From the NCBI GenBank assembly GCA_042576225.1, contig JBHPCA010000020.1, positions 1-26,352 on the forward strand: 26,352 nucleotides of DNA, in the 5' to 3' direction. Source of the DNA: GWF2-30-66 sp042576225 (lineage in GTDB: Bacteria; Babelota; Babeliae; Babelales; Vermiphilaceae). The notes beneath the pieces were generated by a model. It was not told where the DNA came from and did no database searches. It saw only the letters and a list, made by a program, of their open reading frames with translations. Made by a program: the position numbers and the translations under genes. Below, piece by piece: positions 7,681 to 17,500 of the stretch (position 1 is the stretch's first letter; each line of letters begins with the position of its first letter).

Positions 7681-8343
7681 TTAACGTTTGACGAATTGGA
7701 ACTTACGACGAGCACCTTTTTGTCCGTATTTCTTTCTCTCTTTTACACGAGGATCTACGGATAACAGACGCCATTTTCTCATATCAGCTCTTAGATTCGG
7801 ATTATGTTCTACTAACGCACGTGCAAGACCAAGCTTTATCGCTTCAGCCTGAGAGTTTACACCCCCACCACACACATTAACATCAGCATCATAATTTGCC
7901 ACTCTCATCACACTGAACGTTAAATGAGCTTGTTCCTTATTGAGATCTGTATCAAAATATTCTTTGAAATTTTTTCCATTAACTCGTATGTCACCTTTTC
8001 CACGACGCAACCAAACACGTGCTACTGCACGCTTTCTGCGACCCACACCATGAGATACTACAGAGCTCTTTTTTTTAGGCCCAACTTTTTTAGGCGCAGT
8101 TTTTTTAACGGCTTTGGTCTCTTTAGGTGCAACCTTCTTAGGCTCTGCTGCTTTAACTGGTTCTGGCTTCTTAGCTACCTCAGGCTTTTTCGCTACCTTC
8201 GGTTTAGCTGGTGCAGGTTTTTCAGCTGCCTTGGATTTAACCGTAGGCTTAGCTGTATCTGCTTTTTTAGCCGGTTCAACAGCCTTAGTTGCTGGAGTCT
8301 TTTTGACTTCTTTTGTTTCTTTTGTTTTTTTGGTCTTTTCCAT
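7681..8343 (-). CDS. rpsI: 30S ribosomal protein S9 with long Lys/Ala/Pro-rich N-terminal extension
   Basis: Residues 96-220 are a normal S9 (uS9) domain: GVGRRKRAVARVWLRRGKG near its start, NGKNFKEYF, GGGVNSQAEAIKLGLARAL, then DPRVKERKKYGQKGARRKF and the terminal Q-F-V-K-R. The C-terminal tail of S9 reaches the ribosomal P site, and its basic end is intact. The first 95 residues are an extra low-complexity region made almost only of Lys, Ala, Pro, Glu, Thr and Val, with units like AKKPE and PKKVAPK, similar in composition to histone H1 tails. A typical S9 is about 130 residues, so this roughly doubles the lysine content. No rplM (L13) lies just upstream, although L13 and S9 genes usually form an operon. 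The ATG at 8343 has only a weak ribosome site (AGGG). Confidence 0.95.
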   Translation of the reverse strand: MEKTKKTKETKEVKKTPATKAVEPAKKADTAKPTVKSKAAEKPAPAKPKVAKKPEVAKKPEPVKAAEPKKVAPKETKAVKKTAPKKVGPKKKSSVVSHGVGRRKRAVARVWLRRGKGDIRVNGKNFKEYFDTDLNKEQAHLTFSVMRVANYDADVNVCGGGVNSQAEAIKLGLARALVEHNPNLRADMRKWRLLSVDPRVKERKKYGQKGARRKFQFVKR

Positions 8344-8537
8344 ATCTAACTTTTACCCTATAAAAATAGTACATTTAAATATACATACAAGTATCAAGAA
8401 TATCTTAATTTATACCCTAATTCTACAAGAAATAATAGAATTTGTCAAAATTTACCTAAAATATAGTTATTTTTGGTGTTTTTCGACTGAAAGGCCTTAT
8501 TTCGCGCAATTTACGTTAATTAGAGCTTACTAACGAT

Positions 8538-8623
8538 CCTCCTTCGCCAAGGCTTCGGAGGACAACCTTCGCTCCTTTGGAGCTCAAGCTGGCCGTGCCA
8601 ACCGTAGCTTTAGCGAAGGTTGG
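8538..8623. repeat. GC-rich palindromic element abutting the tRNA-Thr 3' end
   Basis: This segment is clearly richer in G+C than its surroundings and is full of inverted repeats: CCTCC (8538-8542) with GGAGG (8557-8561); CAACCTTCGCT (8563-8573) with its exact complement AGCGAAGGTTG (8612-8622); and CCAACC (8598-8603) with GGTTGG (8618-8623). The right-hand arms overlap the complement of the tRNA's encoded CCA. On the minus strand it directly follows the tRNA, so it could act as a 3' processing or termination structure. It also looks like a dispersed palindromic repeat of the kind common in small bacterial genomes; I see no second copy in this window. Confidence 0.55.
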
Positions 8624-8696
8624 AGCCGATGGGCGGATTTGAACCGCCGACCTACTGATTACGAATCAATCGCTCTACCAACTGAGCTACATCGGC
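8621..8696 (-). tRNA. tRNA-Thr (anticodon CGT)
   Basis: A 76-base tRNA with all arms. The acceptor stem is GCCGATG paired with CATCGGC, and the D-arm is AGCTCAGTTGGTAGAGC. The anticodon stem ATTGA/TCAGT carries loop TTCGTAA with anticodon CGT, reading ACG. The T-arm is GGCGG-TTCAAAT-CCGCC. The discriminator is T and the CCA end is encoded in the DNA. It lies between the DksA/TraR-like gene and rpsI on the same strand. Confidence 0.97.
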
Positions 8697-8773
8697 ACCC
8701 AAAACTAGTATACAAGATTTATTCTATTTTTATAGTGTTATTTCAGGGAAATCTTCAAGAAATCTGTCAAAAA

Positions 8774-9160
8774 TTAGTGGTACCCGCCACTTTCTTCAAA
8801 CGCCTCTTGGCATACAACACACCGATCTGCATTAGGATACGATTTCAGCCTCTTTTGGCCAATATCTTTGCTACAATCTATACATGTGCCGTAAGTGCCC
8901 TCTTCTATCTTCTCAAGAGCTGTCACAACCCGCTTGTACTCACCCAATTCAGTATCTTGCAGGGTATTTCTCAGGTTTTCAATTATTGAAGATATAGTCT
9001 GATCTCCCACATCCTGGCCGGTTATATCTTGTGGGGTGCTTTGATCCTCATGTATTTGCGCCAATTGCTCCTCAAGCTCTTCTTTACGTTTAACCAGATC
9101 CTTCTTTATCTTTTTTATGTCTTTCGACGAATTTAGAATACTGCTTCTTCCTACGCTCAC
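8774..9160 (-). CDS. DksA/TraR-family C4 zinc-finger protein
   Basis: A 128-residue protein with a helical, charged N-terminal half (residues 12-85, coiled-coil-like) and a C-terminal four-cysteine zinc finger. The cysteines are Cys93, Cys96, Cys114 and Cys117 (C-x2-C-x17-C-x2-C). GTYGTC before the first pair is the usual family wording. DksA-type proteins bind RNA polymerase through its secondary channel and tune promoters, often with ppGpp. This one is shorter than E. coli DksA (151 residues), closer to the TraR/YteA-like group, so I give no gene symbol. The start is GTG 9160 with AAGGA upstream; no other Met exists in the N-terminal part. This makes it overlap the 3' end of tadA by 71 bases in another frame, so coupled translation is likely. 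Confidence 0.88.
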   Translation of the reverse strand: MSVGRSSILNSSKDIKKIKKDLVKRKEELEEQLAQIHEDQSTPQDITGQDVGDQTISSIIENLRNTLQDTELGEYKRVVTALEKIEEGTYGTCIDCSKDIGQKRLKSYPNADRCVVCQEAFEESGGYH

Positions 9161-9635
9161 CTTTTTTCCTTTTATTTTTAAAAAAACTCCTCAAAATATC
9201 AACTGCTTCATCTCTCAAAACTCCAGCAATTACCTCTATTGTATCTTTTTTGTATACATCAAGGTCAATACCCTTGTCAAGACGATACCCAAAAAGTGCC
9301 GACTTTGCACCGTATACAAGACCTGAAATGCGACAAAGTCTCATAAGCCCGTAACACATCGTACAGGGTTCAAGCGTCACATAAACCCAATACCCATCTA
9401 ATCTCCAATCTCCCAATTTTTTGCAGGCTTTTTTTATGGCGCGCACCTCAGCATGTTCTGTCTGGCTTTTTGAACGATGCACCATATTTGAAGCTGTAGC
9501 AACAATGTTTCCCTCAGGATCGACCACAACAGCCCCTATCGGCACCTCATTTTTGGCCAATGCCCTTTTTGCTGCCTTCATGGCAATTTTCATGTAATAT
9601 GAATGTTCTTTATTTGCGCTATTTTTCTTACTCAT
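9090..9635 (-). CDS. tadA: tRNA-specific adenosine deaminase
   Basis: TadA converts A34 to inosine in the tRNA-Arg(ACG) wobble position, allowing it to read CGU, CGC and CGA. The zinc-dependent deaminase motif is complete: His61-Ala-Glu63 (HAEVRAI) supplies a zinc ligand and the proton-shuttling Glu, and PCTMC (90-94) supplies Cys91 and Cys94. VPIGAVVV (31-38) and the GLVYGAKSALFG segment also fit TadA. At 181 residues it is slightly longer than E. coli TadA (167) because of a very basic tail from about residue 150 (KNKRKKGERRKK). That tail is encoded partly by the DNA that also starts the DksA/TraR-like gene. The ATG at 9635 has no strong ribosome site. The gene is divergent from gyrB. Confidence 0.94.
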   Translation of the reverse strand: MSKKNSANKEHSYYMKIAMKAAKRALAKNEVPIGAVVVDPEGNIVATASNMVHRSKSQTEHAEVRAIKKACKKLGDWRLDGYWVYVTLEPCTMCYGLMRLCRISGLVYGAKSALFGYRLDKGIDLDVYKKDTIEVIAGVLRDEAVDILRSFFKNKRKKGERRKKQYSKFVERHKKDKEGSG

Positions 9636-9669
9636 TTTCTTTGAAAACTAGAAAAAAATTGTTTTTTAC

Positions 9670-9693
9670 GGTATACTTAAAAGGTATACTTAA
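9670..9693. repeat. Direct repeat GGTATACTTAA x2 between tadA and gyrB
   Basis: The 11-base word GGTATACTTAA occurs at 9670-9680 and again at 9683-9693, a 13-base period. It lies in the 214-base divergent intergenic region, 35 bases from the tadA start. Each copy contains TATACT, which resembles a -10 box, but I could not find a well-spaced -35 box for either. The remainder of the region is AT-rich. The only clear site there is AGGAG (9836-9840), which sets the gyrB start 9 bases later. Confidence 0.5.
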
Positions 9694-9849
9694 TAGAGTA
9701 AACTAGTTTTGCAAACCATACAAATTTTATTAAACAAGTTTTAGAAATTTTTTTAAAATTTCGCTAATTATAACGATTTTCGCGAAATAAATAAAACGCT
9801 TTAACTTAAATTTGGCTTAAAAAAAATAAAGTTTTAGGAGTTATGAGAT

Positions 9850-12264
9850 ATGACAAAAAAACCTTCTCCTCAAAAAGAATACAAAGCAGCCTCCATACGG
9901 GTTATGGAAGGACTCGAGGCGGTACGAAAACGTCCCGGTATGTATATTGGGTCTACCGGCCCCAGAGGCCTGCATCATCTTGTCTACGAGGTGGTAGACA
10001 ACTCAGTTGATGAAGCATTGGCAGGACATTGTGACACAATCCACGTCACACTACAGACAGACGGCTCGTGTAAAGTTGAAGATAATGGCCGAGGTATTCC
10101 AACAGGGATACACCCAAAAGAAAAAGTTTCTGCTGCTCAAGTTGTTATGACAAAGTTGCACGCTGGTGGTAAGTTTGATAAAGATTCTTACAAATATTCC
10201 GGTGGTCTACACGGGGTTGGTGTCTCTGTGGTAAACGCGTTATCAGAAAAACTTGATCTTACCATATTTCAAAACGACAAAGAGTATTTTCAAGAATACA
10301 AAAGAGGGGTTCCAAAAACCCAACTCAAAAAGGTCGGCGATACCACAAAAAGAGGAACGCTCATCACGTTCTATCCTGATCCAAAAATTTTTACAGAAAC
10401 AACAAGTTTCAGCTTTGATACACTGGCCTCAAGACTAAGAGAGCTCGCGTTTTTAAACAAAGGCCTCAAAATAATTTTAACCGATGATCGAACCAGTAAA
10501 AGCAAAGAGTTTTTCTTTGAAGGTGGAATAGTCTCTTTTGTGAAAAATTTAAACGCAAAAAAGAACCCGTTATTTCCAGACGTAATATATTTTGAACAAA
10601 GTGATGATGAGAATATCTTGGAAGTGGCTTTACAGTATAATGACGCCTACGGGGAACAGCTATTCTCTTTTGTAAATAACATAAACACCACTGAGGGCGG
10701 TACACATGTATCTGGGTTCAAGTCTGCATTAACAAAAATAAGTAATAAAAAAGCACAAAGTTTAAAAATTTTAAAACCTGGTGAAAGCTTCTCAAGTGAC
10801 GATGTCCGCGAGGGACTTGCGTGTGTCATCAACTTAAAAATCCCAGAACCACAATTTGAGGGCCAGACCAAAACGAAGCTTGGCAACAGCGAAATAAAAG
10901 GCCTTGTAGACAAGTGGACATTCGGTGCGCTAGACACATTTTACGAAGAAAATCCAAACATAATCAAAAAGATATTACAAAAAGCTGAGCTGGCAAAACG
11001 TGCACGAGAAGCAGCCAAAAAAGCACGTGAAATAACCAGAAGAAAAACAGTTTTAGAATCTTCTATTTTGCCTGGTAAACTAGCAGACTGCTCCAATGAA
11101 AATCCTCAAGAGACAGAACTATTCATAGTTGAGGGTGACTCTGCAGGCGGTTCTGCAAAACAGGCACGAGACAGATTTAACCAGGCTATTTTGCCACTCA
11201 AAGGTAAAATTTTAAACGTAGAGAAAGCTCGCATAGACCGAGTGCTTTCCAGCGAAGAGATCAAAGCACTTATTTCTGCAGTCGGCTCAGGAATAGGGCA
11301 AGAGTTTGACCCAGGCAAGGCACGATACCATAAAATTATTATCATGACTGATGCTGACGTTGACGGTGCACATATACGAACATTGCTACTCACATTTTTC
11401 TTTAGACACATGAAGCCGTTAATAGAACATGGATATCTCTATATTGCGCAACCACCACTGTATAAAGTAAAAATTGGCAAAAAAGAACAATATCTAAAAG
11501 ACGATTCGTCACTTAAAGAATTTTTATTCGACTGGTCAAAAGAACAAGTAGCTCTATTTCTAGACTCTAAAGAACTTGAGTCAAAAAAATGGCACGCCGT
11601 ACTGGACAACATAAAAAATTATGAAGAGCATTTGCACAACGAAAGTATAAACTTCAATATAACCTACTCAGACTGCCATAAGCTTATCAATCATTTGGCT
11701 AAAAACCCGTGGGATGAGAAAGACGGTATCGATACATTACTGCAAAACTTACAAAAAGACTTTAAAGACTATGAGATAACACTTCAAGAAGAACAATCTG
11801 AACCGCAAGAGGGCGAGCACGAATTACCACAACTATTCATCACTTTTAAAAAATTAAACCAAGAGTGGAAAGCACCTGTAGAGTTCTTCAAGGCCCAAGA
11901 AACAAAAGTACTGGTCAAATTACTCGATGCATTATCTATCATCCAAGAAAAACCATGGATACTTAAAGTAACAGGCAAAGAACGCATCATTGAAGATAAA
12001 GGCGTTTTGAGACTCATACGAGCAATCGCAGTAATCAGCAAACCATACATGAATATTCAACGATACAAAGGTCTTGGTGAGATGAATCCTGAACAACTTT
12101 GGGATACAGCTATGGATGCAAAAACAAGAAGCTTACTACAAGTTTCCATCGAAGATGCACTACAGGCTGACATGTGGTTCACAACACTCATGGGCGACGA
12201 TGTTTCTGGAAGAAAAAGTTATATAGAAAAATACGGCCAGTTTGTGAAAAACCTGGACGTGTAA
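9850..12264 (+). CDS. gyrB: DNA gyrase subunit B
   Basis: GyrB is the ATPase subunit of DNA gyrase (A2B2), which introduces negative supercoils. The GHKL ATPase domain has the catalytic Glu46 and Asn51 (EVVDNSVDEA), DNGRGIP (78-84) and GGLHGVGVSVVNA (118-130). The TOPRIM domain has EGDSAGGSA (428-436) and DADVDG (501-506). The C-terminal RYKGLGEMNPEQLWDTAMD is canonical. Between about residues 550 and 730 there is a charged insertion, the same place and similar size as in E. coli GyrB (804 residues, identical total length), which is absent from Gram-positive and shorter GyrBs. AGGAG at 9836-9840 supports ATG 9850; an out-of-frame ATG at 9843 is too close to that site. A hairpin terminator follows at 12294. 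Confidence 0.98.
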   Translation: MTKKPSPQKEYKAASIRVMEGLEAVRKRPGMYIGSTGPRGLHHLVYEVVDNSVDEALAGHCDTIHVTLQTDGSCKVEDNGRGIPTGIHPKEKVSAAQVVMTKLHAGGKFDKDSYKYSGGLHGVGVSVVNALSEKLDLTIFQNDKEYFQEYKRGVPKTQLKKVGDTTKRGTLITFYPDPKIFTETTSFSFDTLASRLRELAFLNKGLKIILTDDRTSKSKEFFFEGGIVSFVKNLNAKKNPLFPDVIYFEQSDDENILEVALQYNDAYGEQLFSFVNNINTTEGGTHVSGFKSALTKISNKKAQSLKILKPGESFSSDDVREGLACVINLKIPEPQFEGQTKTKLGNSEIKGLVDKWTFGALDTFYEENPNIIKKILQKAELAKRAREAAKKAREITRRKTVLESSILPGKLADCSNENPQETELFIVEGDSAGGSAKQARDRFNQAILPLKGKILNVEKARIDRVLSSEEIKALISAVGSGIGQEFDPGKARYHKIIIMTDADVDGAHIRTLLLTFFFRHMKPLIEHGYLYIAQPPLYKVKIGKKEQYLKDDSSLKEFLFDWSKEQVALFLDSKELESKKWHAVLDNIKNYEEHLHNESINFNITYSDCHKLINHLAKNPWDEKDGIDTLLQNLQKDFKDYEITLQEEQSEPQEGEHELPQLFITFKKLNQEWKAPVEFFKAQETKVLVKLLDALSIIQEKPWILKVTGKERIIEDKGVLRLIRAIAVISKPYMNIQRYKGLGEMNPEQLWDTAMDAKTRSLLQVSIEDALQADMWFTTLMGDDVSGRKSYIEKYGQFVKNLDV

Positions 12265-12293
12265 AAAATACAAAACTTAGTTATGTAAAACGA

Positions 12294-12328
12294 AGCCTGG
12301 TACCCAAAAATACCAGGCTCGTATTTTT
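12294..12328. terminator. Rho-independent terminator shared by gyrB and the convergent gene
   Basis: GCCTGGTA (12295-12302) and TACCAGGC (12311-12318) form a perfect 8-bp stem, extended by an A-T pair, with an 8-base loop. T-rich sequence follows on the plus strand (12324-12328), and a shorter T-run follows on the minus strand. It lies in the 96-base gap between convergent gyrB and protein A and probably ends both transcripts. Confidence 0.8.
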
Positions 12329-12360
12329 CAAAAAAACAAATATTAATTTAAAAACACTAC

Positions 12361-14505
12361 TCAGTTCACATATGGCGGCGACCAGAGATTATCAAACTTC
12401 TTAGCACCACTTTCTAGCAAGCACAACCCAAATACGTTATACACCGCTTCATTAAAGTTCACGTCATTGGCAAAGCCAACATTTTTTATGTAAAGATTAT
12501 CGCCACTTGCACAAATACCTATGCCCTGTTGCCCACCACCTGATGCATTGCACACTTCATTACTTTTCAACAAGCAGTTTTCAGGTGCATACATAACTTC
12601 AAATATCCTCACTTTAGTGCTGCCCATTCCAGTGGTGCTACCACCACCGATTGCCAGATATTTGCCAGATCTTGCCCAATCAACCGAATTTACTTCTGCC
12701 CCATGATCATAGCCTGCAACCGCTGTAAGCGACGAACTATCAAATTCCAATATTCTCAGATTACGGGTAAGGGTTGTTATCGGGTCATACGCACTGACAC
12801 CGCCCATAGAAAGATATTTGCTACATGGCGACCATGATACAGAGTTCACTCTAAAACCCTTATGATCATAGTCGGCTACTGGAACAAGAGATGGCGATGA
12901 AGCATTAAATTCCAACACCCTAACTTCATAACCGCTTGTTCCGCCAGCCCCCCCCATTGCCACGTATTTTCCACACGATGACCAATCAACTGAGTAAACA
13001 ACACCGCTTCCATGACTATATTGCACAAGGGCAGAAGTATTTTTACCATCAAACTCTAATACTGCTACAGCACTGCCACCCCCACCATCAACCCCTCCTG
13101 CTGCAAAATATCTTCCACATGGCGACCAATCAACTGAAAAAATTACTGATCCTACATCAGAACTTAAATTGGTTATCAAATCAAGGGATGAACCATCAAA
13201 CCTAAGTACTCTTCCTCCAACACCTCCTATTTCAACTCCCCCAATTGCCAGATATTGACCGGATGGCGACCAATCAACCGAGGCGATAATAGCTCCATGA
13301 TCATAACTATCAAGCAAAGAAAGTGATGAACCATCAAACTCAAAAACGCTTATCTGGGCACCTCCCCCAATTGCCAAATATTGCCCGCAAGGCGACCAAC
13401 TAACTATAATAGGAGCAGCTTTAGTATAGGTATCAATTAAAGAAAGTAATGAACCATCAAACCGTAATACTCGCGCTGCATCACCTGCATCTGTCTCTCC
13501 TATTGCCAAATAATCCCCACATGGAAACCAATTAACTGAGGCAATATCACCACTTCCTCTAGTATATGAGGTTATCAATTCATCAGCCAAATCTGCGCCC
13601 AACAGGGTAGGCTCGATTAAAATACCAAAAGCAATACCGGATCCGGTCAACACAGTACTTGAATTTGCAACGCACTCTATAATTTTTGTCTCAGCCTCAG
13701 AGCCGGTAAGTAAAAAGCCAATTGCCCCTCTGCAGAAATTACTCTCTGTTTTGGTTGTCCCCTCAGCTATACACTCTCTAAATAAATTTCCCGTGCCGTC
13801 ACCTGAAGAAAACCCAACTGCCCGTTCATCAATTGCGCCATTGGTCGTTTCCAATGCACTACACGCATCAAAAATATTAAACTTACAATCTGTTTGCTCA
13901 AAACCAGCTTTTACACAATTGAACGCGTGACAATTTTCAAAAACCATCTTTTTGGCATATGAAAGCAATACCCCTTTGTTACACTCTTCAAACTCACAAT
14001 CTTTTATTTTACAACCCTTGATCATATTCTCAGACAAACCTTGAAAGTTAAGCCCGTTATCACATGAGAAAATTTTCACAGATTTTATGTTAATCAGGCT
14101 ACAATCTGAACCGGTTAAAATACCATCATTGCTCATATCTGCAGCGCCCTGAATTTTCCCGTTTGCAATCTCTATATTCTTGTGCCCCGGCTTAATCTCA
14201 ATCACCGGTGCAGAATCACAAAATAAAGTCGCTCCAACAAGATCAAGCAACACATTATCCGCATCAATGACCACACACCCATTAGTATTTTCAGCCAGTC
14301 GATACAACCCACTTTCTGTAATCGTATCACCTCCATCTAAAATAAGCTGCCAGCTCACCCCTAAACTGTGAAGATGGTTATGCAACCCCTGGCACCCAAC
14401 AAGCTTCATACATGTTCTTGCGTTCATATTAAAACATACTGGAACACACAAAAAACCCAACACAAACAAAGCTATCAGCTTAAGCCTTTTCAAATAAAAC
14501 TTCAT
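12361..14505 (-). CDS. Exported beta-helix protein with inserted seven-repeat propeller (protein A)
   Basis: 714 residues. A basic start and hydrophobic stretch (residues 1-26) form a signal peptide. Residues about 50-298 look like a right-handed parallel beta-helix: GLYRLAENTNGCVVIDAD opens it, followed by short repeating strand-turn units with Asn, Gly and Cys at regular positions (FSCDNGLNF, DCEFEECNKG, FENCHAFNC). Residues about 312-637 hold seven WD40-like repeats whose Trp (in V-x-W-[SF]-P or S-x-W) fall near 326, 370, 412, 460, 508, 558 and 610, each followed by a V-x-V-x-x-F-D-G-type strand. Residues 639-714 resume the helix (NCLLKSNEVCNASGG) and end FDNLWSPPYVN. This member lacks the stalk repeats of its paralogs. 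AAAGGAG precedes the ATG; the gene starts 45 bases after B ends and is probably last in the transcript. Binding partner unknown; an adhesin or effector role is inference. Confidence 0.88.
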   Translation of the reverse strand: MKFYLKRLKLIALFVLGFLCVPVCFNMNARTCMKLVGCQGLHNHLHSLGVSWQLILDGGDTITESGLYRLAENTNGCVVIDADNVLLDLVGATLFCDSAPVIEIKPGHKNIEIANGKIQGAADMSNDGILTGSDCSLINIKSVKIFSCDNGLNFQGLSENMIKGCKIKDCEFEECNKGVLLSYAKKMVFENCHAFNCVKAGFEQTDCKFNIFDACSALETTNGAIDERAVGFSSGDGTGNLFRECIAEGTTKTESNFCRGAIGFLLTGSEAETKIIECVANSSTVLTGSGIAFGILIEPTLLGADLADELITSYTRGSGDIASVNWFPCGDYLAIGETDAGDAARVLRFDGSLLSLIDTYTKAAPIIVSWSPCGQYLAIGGGAQISVFEFDGSSLSLLDSYDHGAIIASVDWSPSGQYLAIGGVEIGGVGGRVLRFDGSSLDLITNLSSDVGSVIFSVDWSPCGRYFAAGGVDGGGGSAVAVLEFDGKNTSALVQYSHGSGVVYSVDWSSCGKYVAMGGAGGTSGYEVRVLEFNASSPSLVPVADYDHKGFRVNSVSWSPCSKYLSMGGVSAYDPITTLTRNLRILEFDSSSLTAVAGYDHGAEVNSVDWARSGKYLAIGGGSTTGMGSTKVRIFEVMYAPENCLLKSNEVCNASGGGQQGIGICASGDNLYIKNVGFANDVNFNEAVYNVFGLCLLESGAKKFDNLWSPPYVN
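12916..13139. repeat. Nearly identical tract shared with 15085-15308 (copy in gene A)
   Basis: About 220 bases coding for propeller repeats 4-5 of protein A match gene B at a constant offset of 2169 bases, with roughly three mismatches by eye. The flanking parts of the same domains differ far more. This pattern suggests recent gene conversion or recombination between the two genes. Confidence 0.75.
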
Positions 14506-14550
14506 ACTTCTCCTTTGATTAATATTTTTGAAAAAACATTAAAACACTAC

Positions 14551-17500
14551 TCAATTCACATACGGTGGAGTCCAAAGATTATCAAAAACTTTTGGATCAG
14601 CCTCCAATAAACTTAGTCCGTACACATTGTACACTGCCTTGTTGAAATTCACGTCATTTGCAAAACCAACATTTTTGATGTACAACGTATCACCACTACC
14701 ACAGATGCCTATACCTTGCTGCCCCCCACCTGAAGCATTACACACCTCGTTACTGTCAAGCAAGCAATTGTCAGGAGCATACATCACTTCAAAAACCCTT
14801 AGCCCATAATTTCCCGTTCCAGGATTTCCCCCCATCACCAAATATTTCCCAGACCTTGCCCAATCAACGGCACTAACGGTAGTTCCATGATCATAGCCAG
14901 CGACCGCTGTAAGCGACGAACCGTCAAATTCTAATATTCTCAGATCATATGTGTCAGTTGGATTAGACCCTCCCATCGCCAAGTATGCTCCGCACGATGA
15001 CCAACTGACTGAACGAACAAGAGTACCTCCATGATCATAATTTGCTACTGGAGTAAGAGATGGTGACGAAGCGTCAAATTCCAATACCCTAACTTCATAA
15101 CCGCTTGTTCCGCCAGTTCCCCCCATTGCCACGTATTTTCCACACGATGACCAATCAACTGAGTAAACAACACCGCTTCCATGACTATATTGCACAAGGG
15201 CAGAAGTATTTTTACCATCAAACTCTAATACTGCTACAGCACTGCCACCCCCACCATCAACCCCTCCTGCTGCAAAATATCTTCCACATGGCGACCAATC
15301 AGCTGAAACAAACGTCGATCCCGCTCCAGCAGCTACATCTACTACAAAAGCAAGTGATGAACCATCAAACCTAAATACTCTAGCTCCAACACCACCCGTT
15401 TCAACTCCCGCTATAACCAAATATTGGCCAGATGGCGACCAGGCAACTGAAAAAATATTAGCTCCATGATCATAACTATCAATCAAAGAAAGTGTTGAAC
15501 CATCGAATCCTAAAACCCGCGCATCATAGTTATTATATCCATTCTGACCTCCAATTGCCAAGTATTGCCCACAAGGCGACCATGCAACTGAATTAACCTG
15601 AGCACCATGAATATAATTATCAATTAAAGAAAGTGATGATCCATCAAATCTCAACACTTGCGCAGCTTTATTATCCCCTCCGATTGCTACATAATCACCA
15701 CACGGCGACCAATTAACATAATTAACCTCAATAGTAGTAGTGTAAGAATCTGTAAGCTCGGCTGCTAAATCTGTACCGGATAAGGTCGGCTCAAGTAAAA
15801 TGCCAAAAGCGATACCAGAACCCGCCTCAACTACACTAGAATTTGCAATACACTCTATAATTTTTGACTCAGCCTCAGAGCCGGTTAACAAAAACCCTAT
15901 CGCACCTTCACCAAAATCTGCATCCGGTCTGGTAGTGCCTTCAGCTACACATTCTCTAAACAAATTACCCGTGCCGTCATTGGAAGAGAAACCAATTGCA
16001 CGCCCGGTTTCTTCGTCATTAGTTGTCTGCAAAGCTTTGCAGTTATCAAACACATTAAACTGGCAATCGGTGAGATCAAACCCTGACTGGACACAGTTGA
16101 GCGCTTGGCAATCCAAAAACTTAGCCTTTATGGTGTAATTAAGCAACACACCTTTATTGCAAGATTTGAAAACAGACCATCTAATTCTGCAATCTTTAAC
16201 CGGATTGCTTTCTGTCCCGTTAAAATTAAGACCATTATCGCATTCAAAAATTTTTACATCATCTATCAATACTAACTCACATGCTGAGCCGGTTAAAATA
16301 CCGTCGTTGGTCAAATCACTTTTGCCCTTAATTTTGCCATTTATAATTTCTATATTATTGTGCCCGGGCAAAATTTCTATCACCGCGTCTGCAGAAGTAC
16401 AGGTCAACGTAAACCCAGCCAAATCAATTACCACGTCATCAGCATCAATGGTTACGCATCCATTTACATTTGCTGTCAAACTGTAAAGACCATCTGTAAC
16501 AATTGTGTTTGTGCCGTTTGTTATTATGACGTTCTCGTCTTGGTAAAGCACAAGATTTTCTATCTCAGATATGACAGGGATAATAACATAATCTATCTTG
16601 CTCTCTATTGATAACACTTGGTCAACAACCCCAACATCTAATTTGCTTTCTATCGTTACCACTTTGTCAACAACTGCCTCATCAAACTTGCTCTCCAACG
16701 GAACAACCGTCTCGTCTAACTTACTCTCTATTGTTTCCAGCTGGGGGATAACTACCACATCTAACTTACTCTCTATTGATCCCAGCTCAGGGATAACTGC
16801 TTCATCTAACTTACTCTCTATTGATGTCAATTCGGGAATAACTGCTGCGTCTACCTTACTGTTTACCGTATTGCAACACACATATACAGAATACGGTGCT
16901 GAGATGTTATCCAAAGTGTCATATGATTCAAGATCCCCCGTATGCACATTCGTAATGCCACTGCTGAAATTTGTATCGTTTTGATATGCCACGTTTCTTA
17001 CAATAAGATTAACTGAGCCATCTCCGGATACACCAACGCCAGTTGAGCCACTTCCGGTAGTATTGCAAACCCGATTATTTTCGATTAAACATTGTGAACT
17101 GGTCAAAAGTATGCCATATGCAGATGCACTTGTCGCAATAGATGCGAAAGTTGAATTTGCAATAGAATCTATAATTTTCGTTTCTTCCTCAGTCCCTGCT
17201 AGCAAAAAACCAATAGCGTCATTACTTGCGTTACTAACGGTTACCGATGTTCCTTCTGCAACACATCCGGTAAACAGATTACCTGTTCCTGCTGATGAAG
17301 AAAAGCCTGCGGCACCTTTGGTTGCATCATCGTTAGACGTTTGCAACGCCTTACAATTTTCAAACAGATTAAACTGGCAATTTGTTTGCTCAAAGCCAGC
17401 CTCTATGCAGTTAAGCGCCTGGCAATTTTCAAATATTGCTTTGCGTGCATAATCCAAGACTGTACCCTTGTTGCAAGCTTTGCACATACAATCTATAATC

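Noticed and set aside
12174..12404. Plus-strand frame overlapping the gyrB end
   Set aside because: It overlaps the conserved gyrB C-terminus and crosses the terminator; the product shows no recognisable features.
12936..15374. Two nearly identical plus-strand frames that look like a conserved gene pair
   Set aside because: They are antisense to the gene-conversion tract in genes A and B; their similarity is explained by the minus-strand coding.
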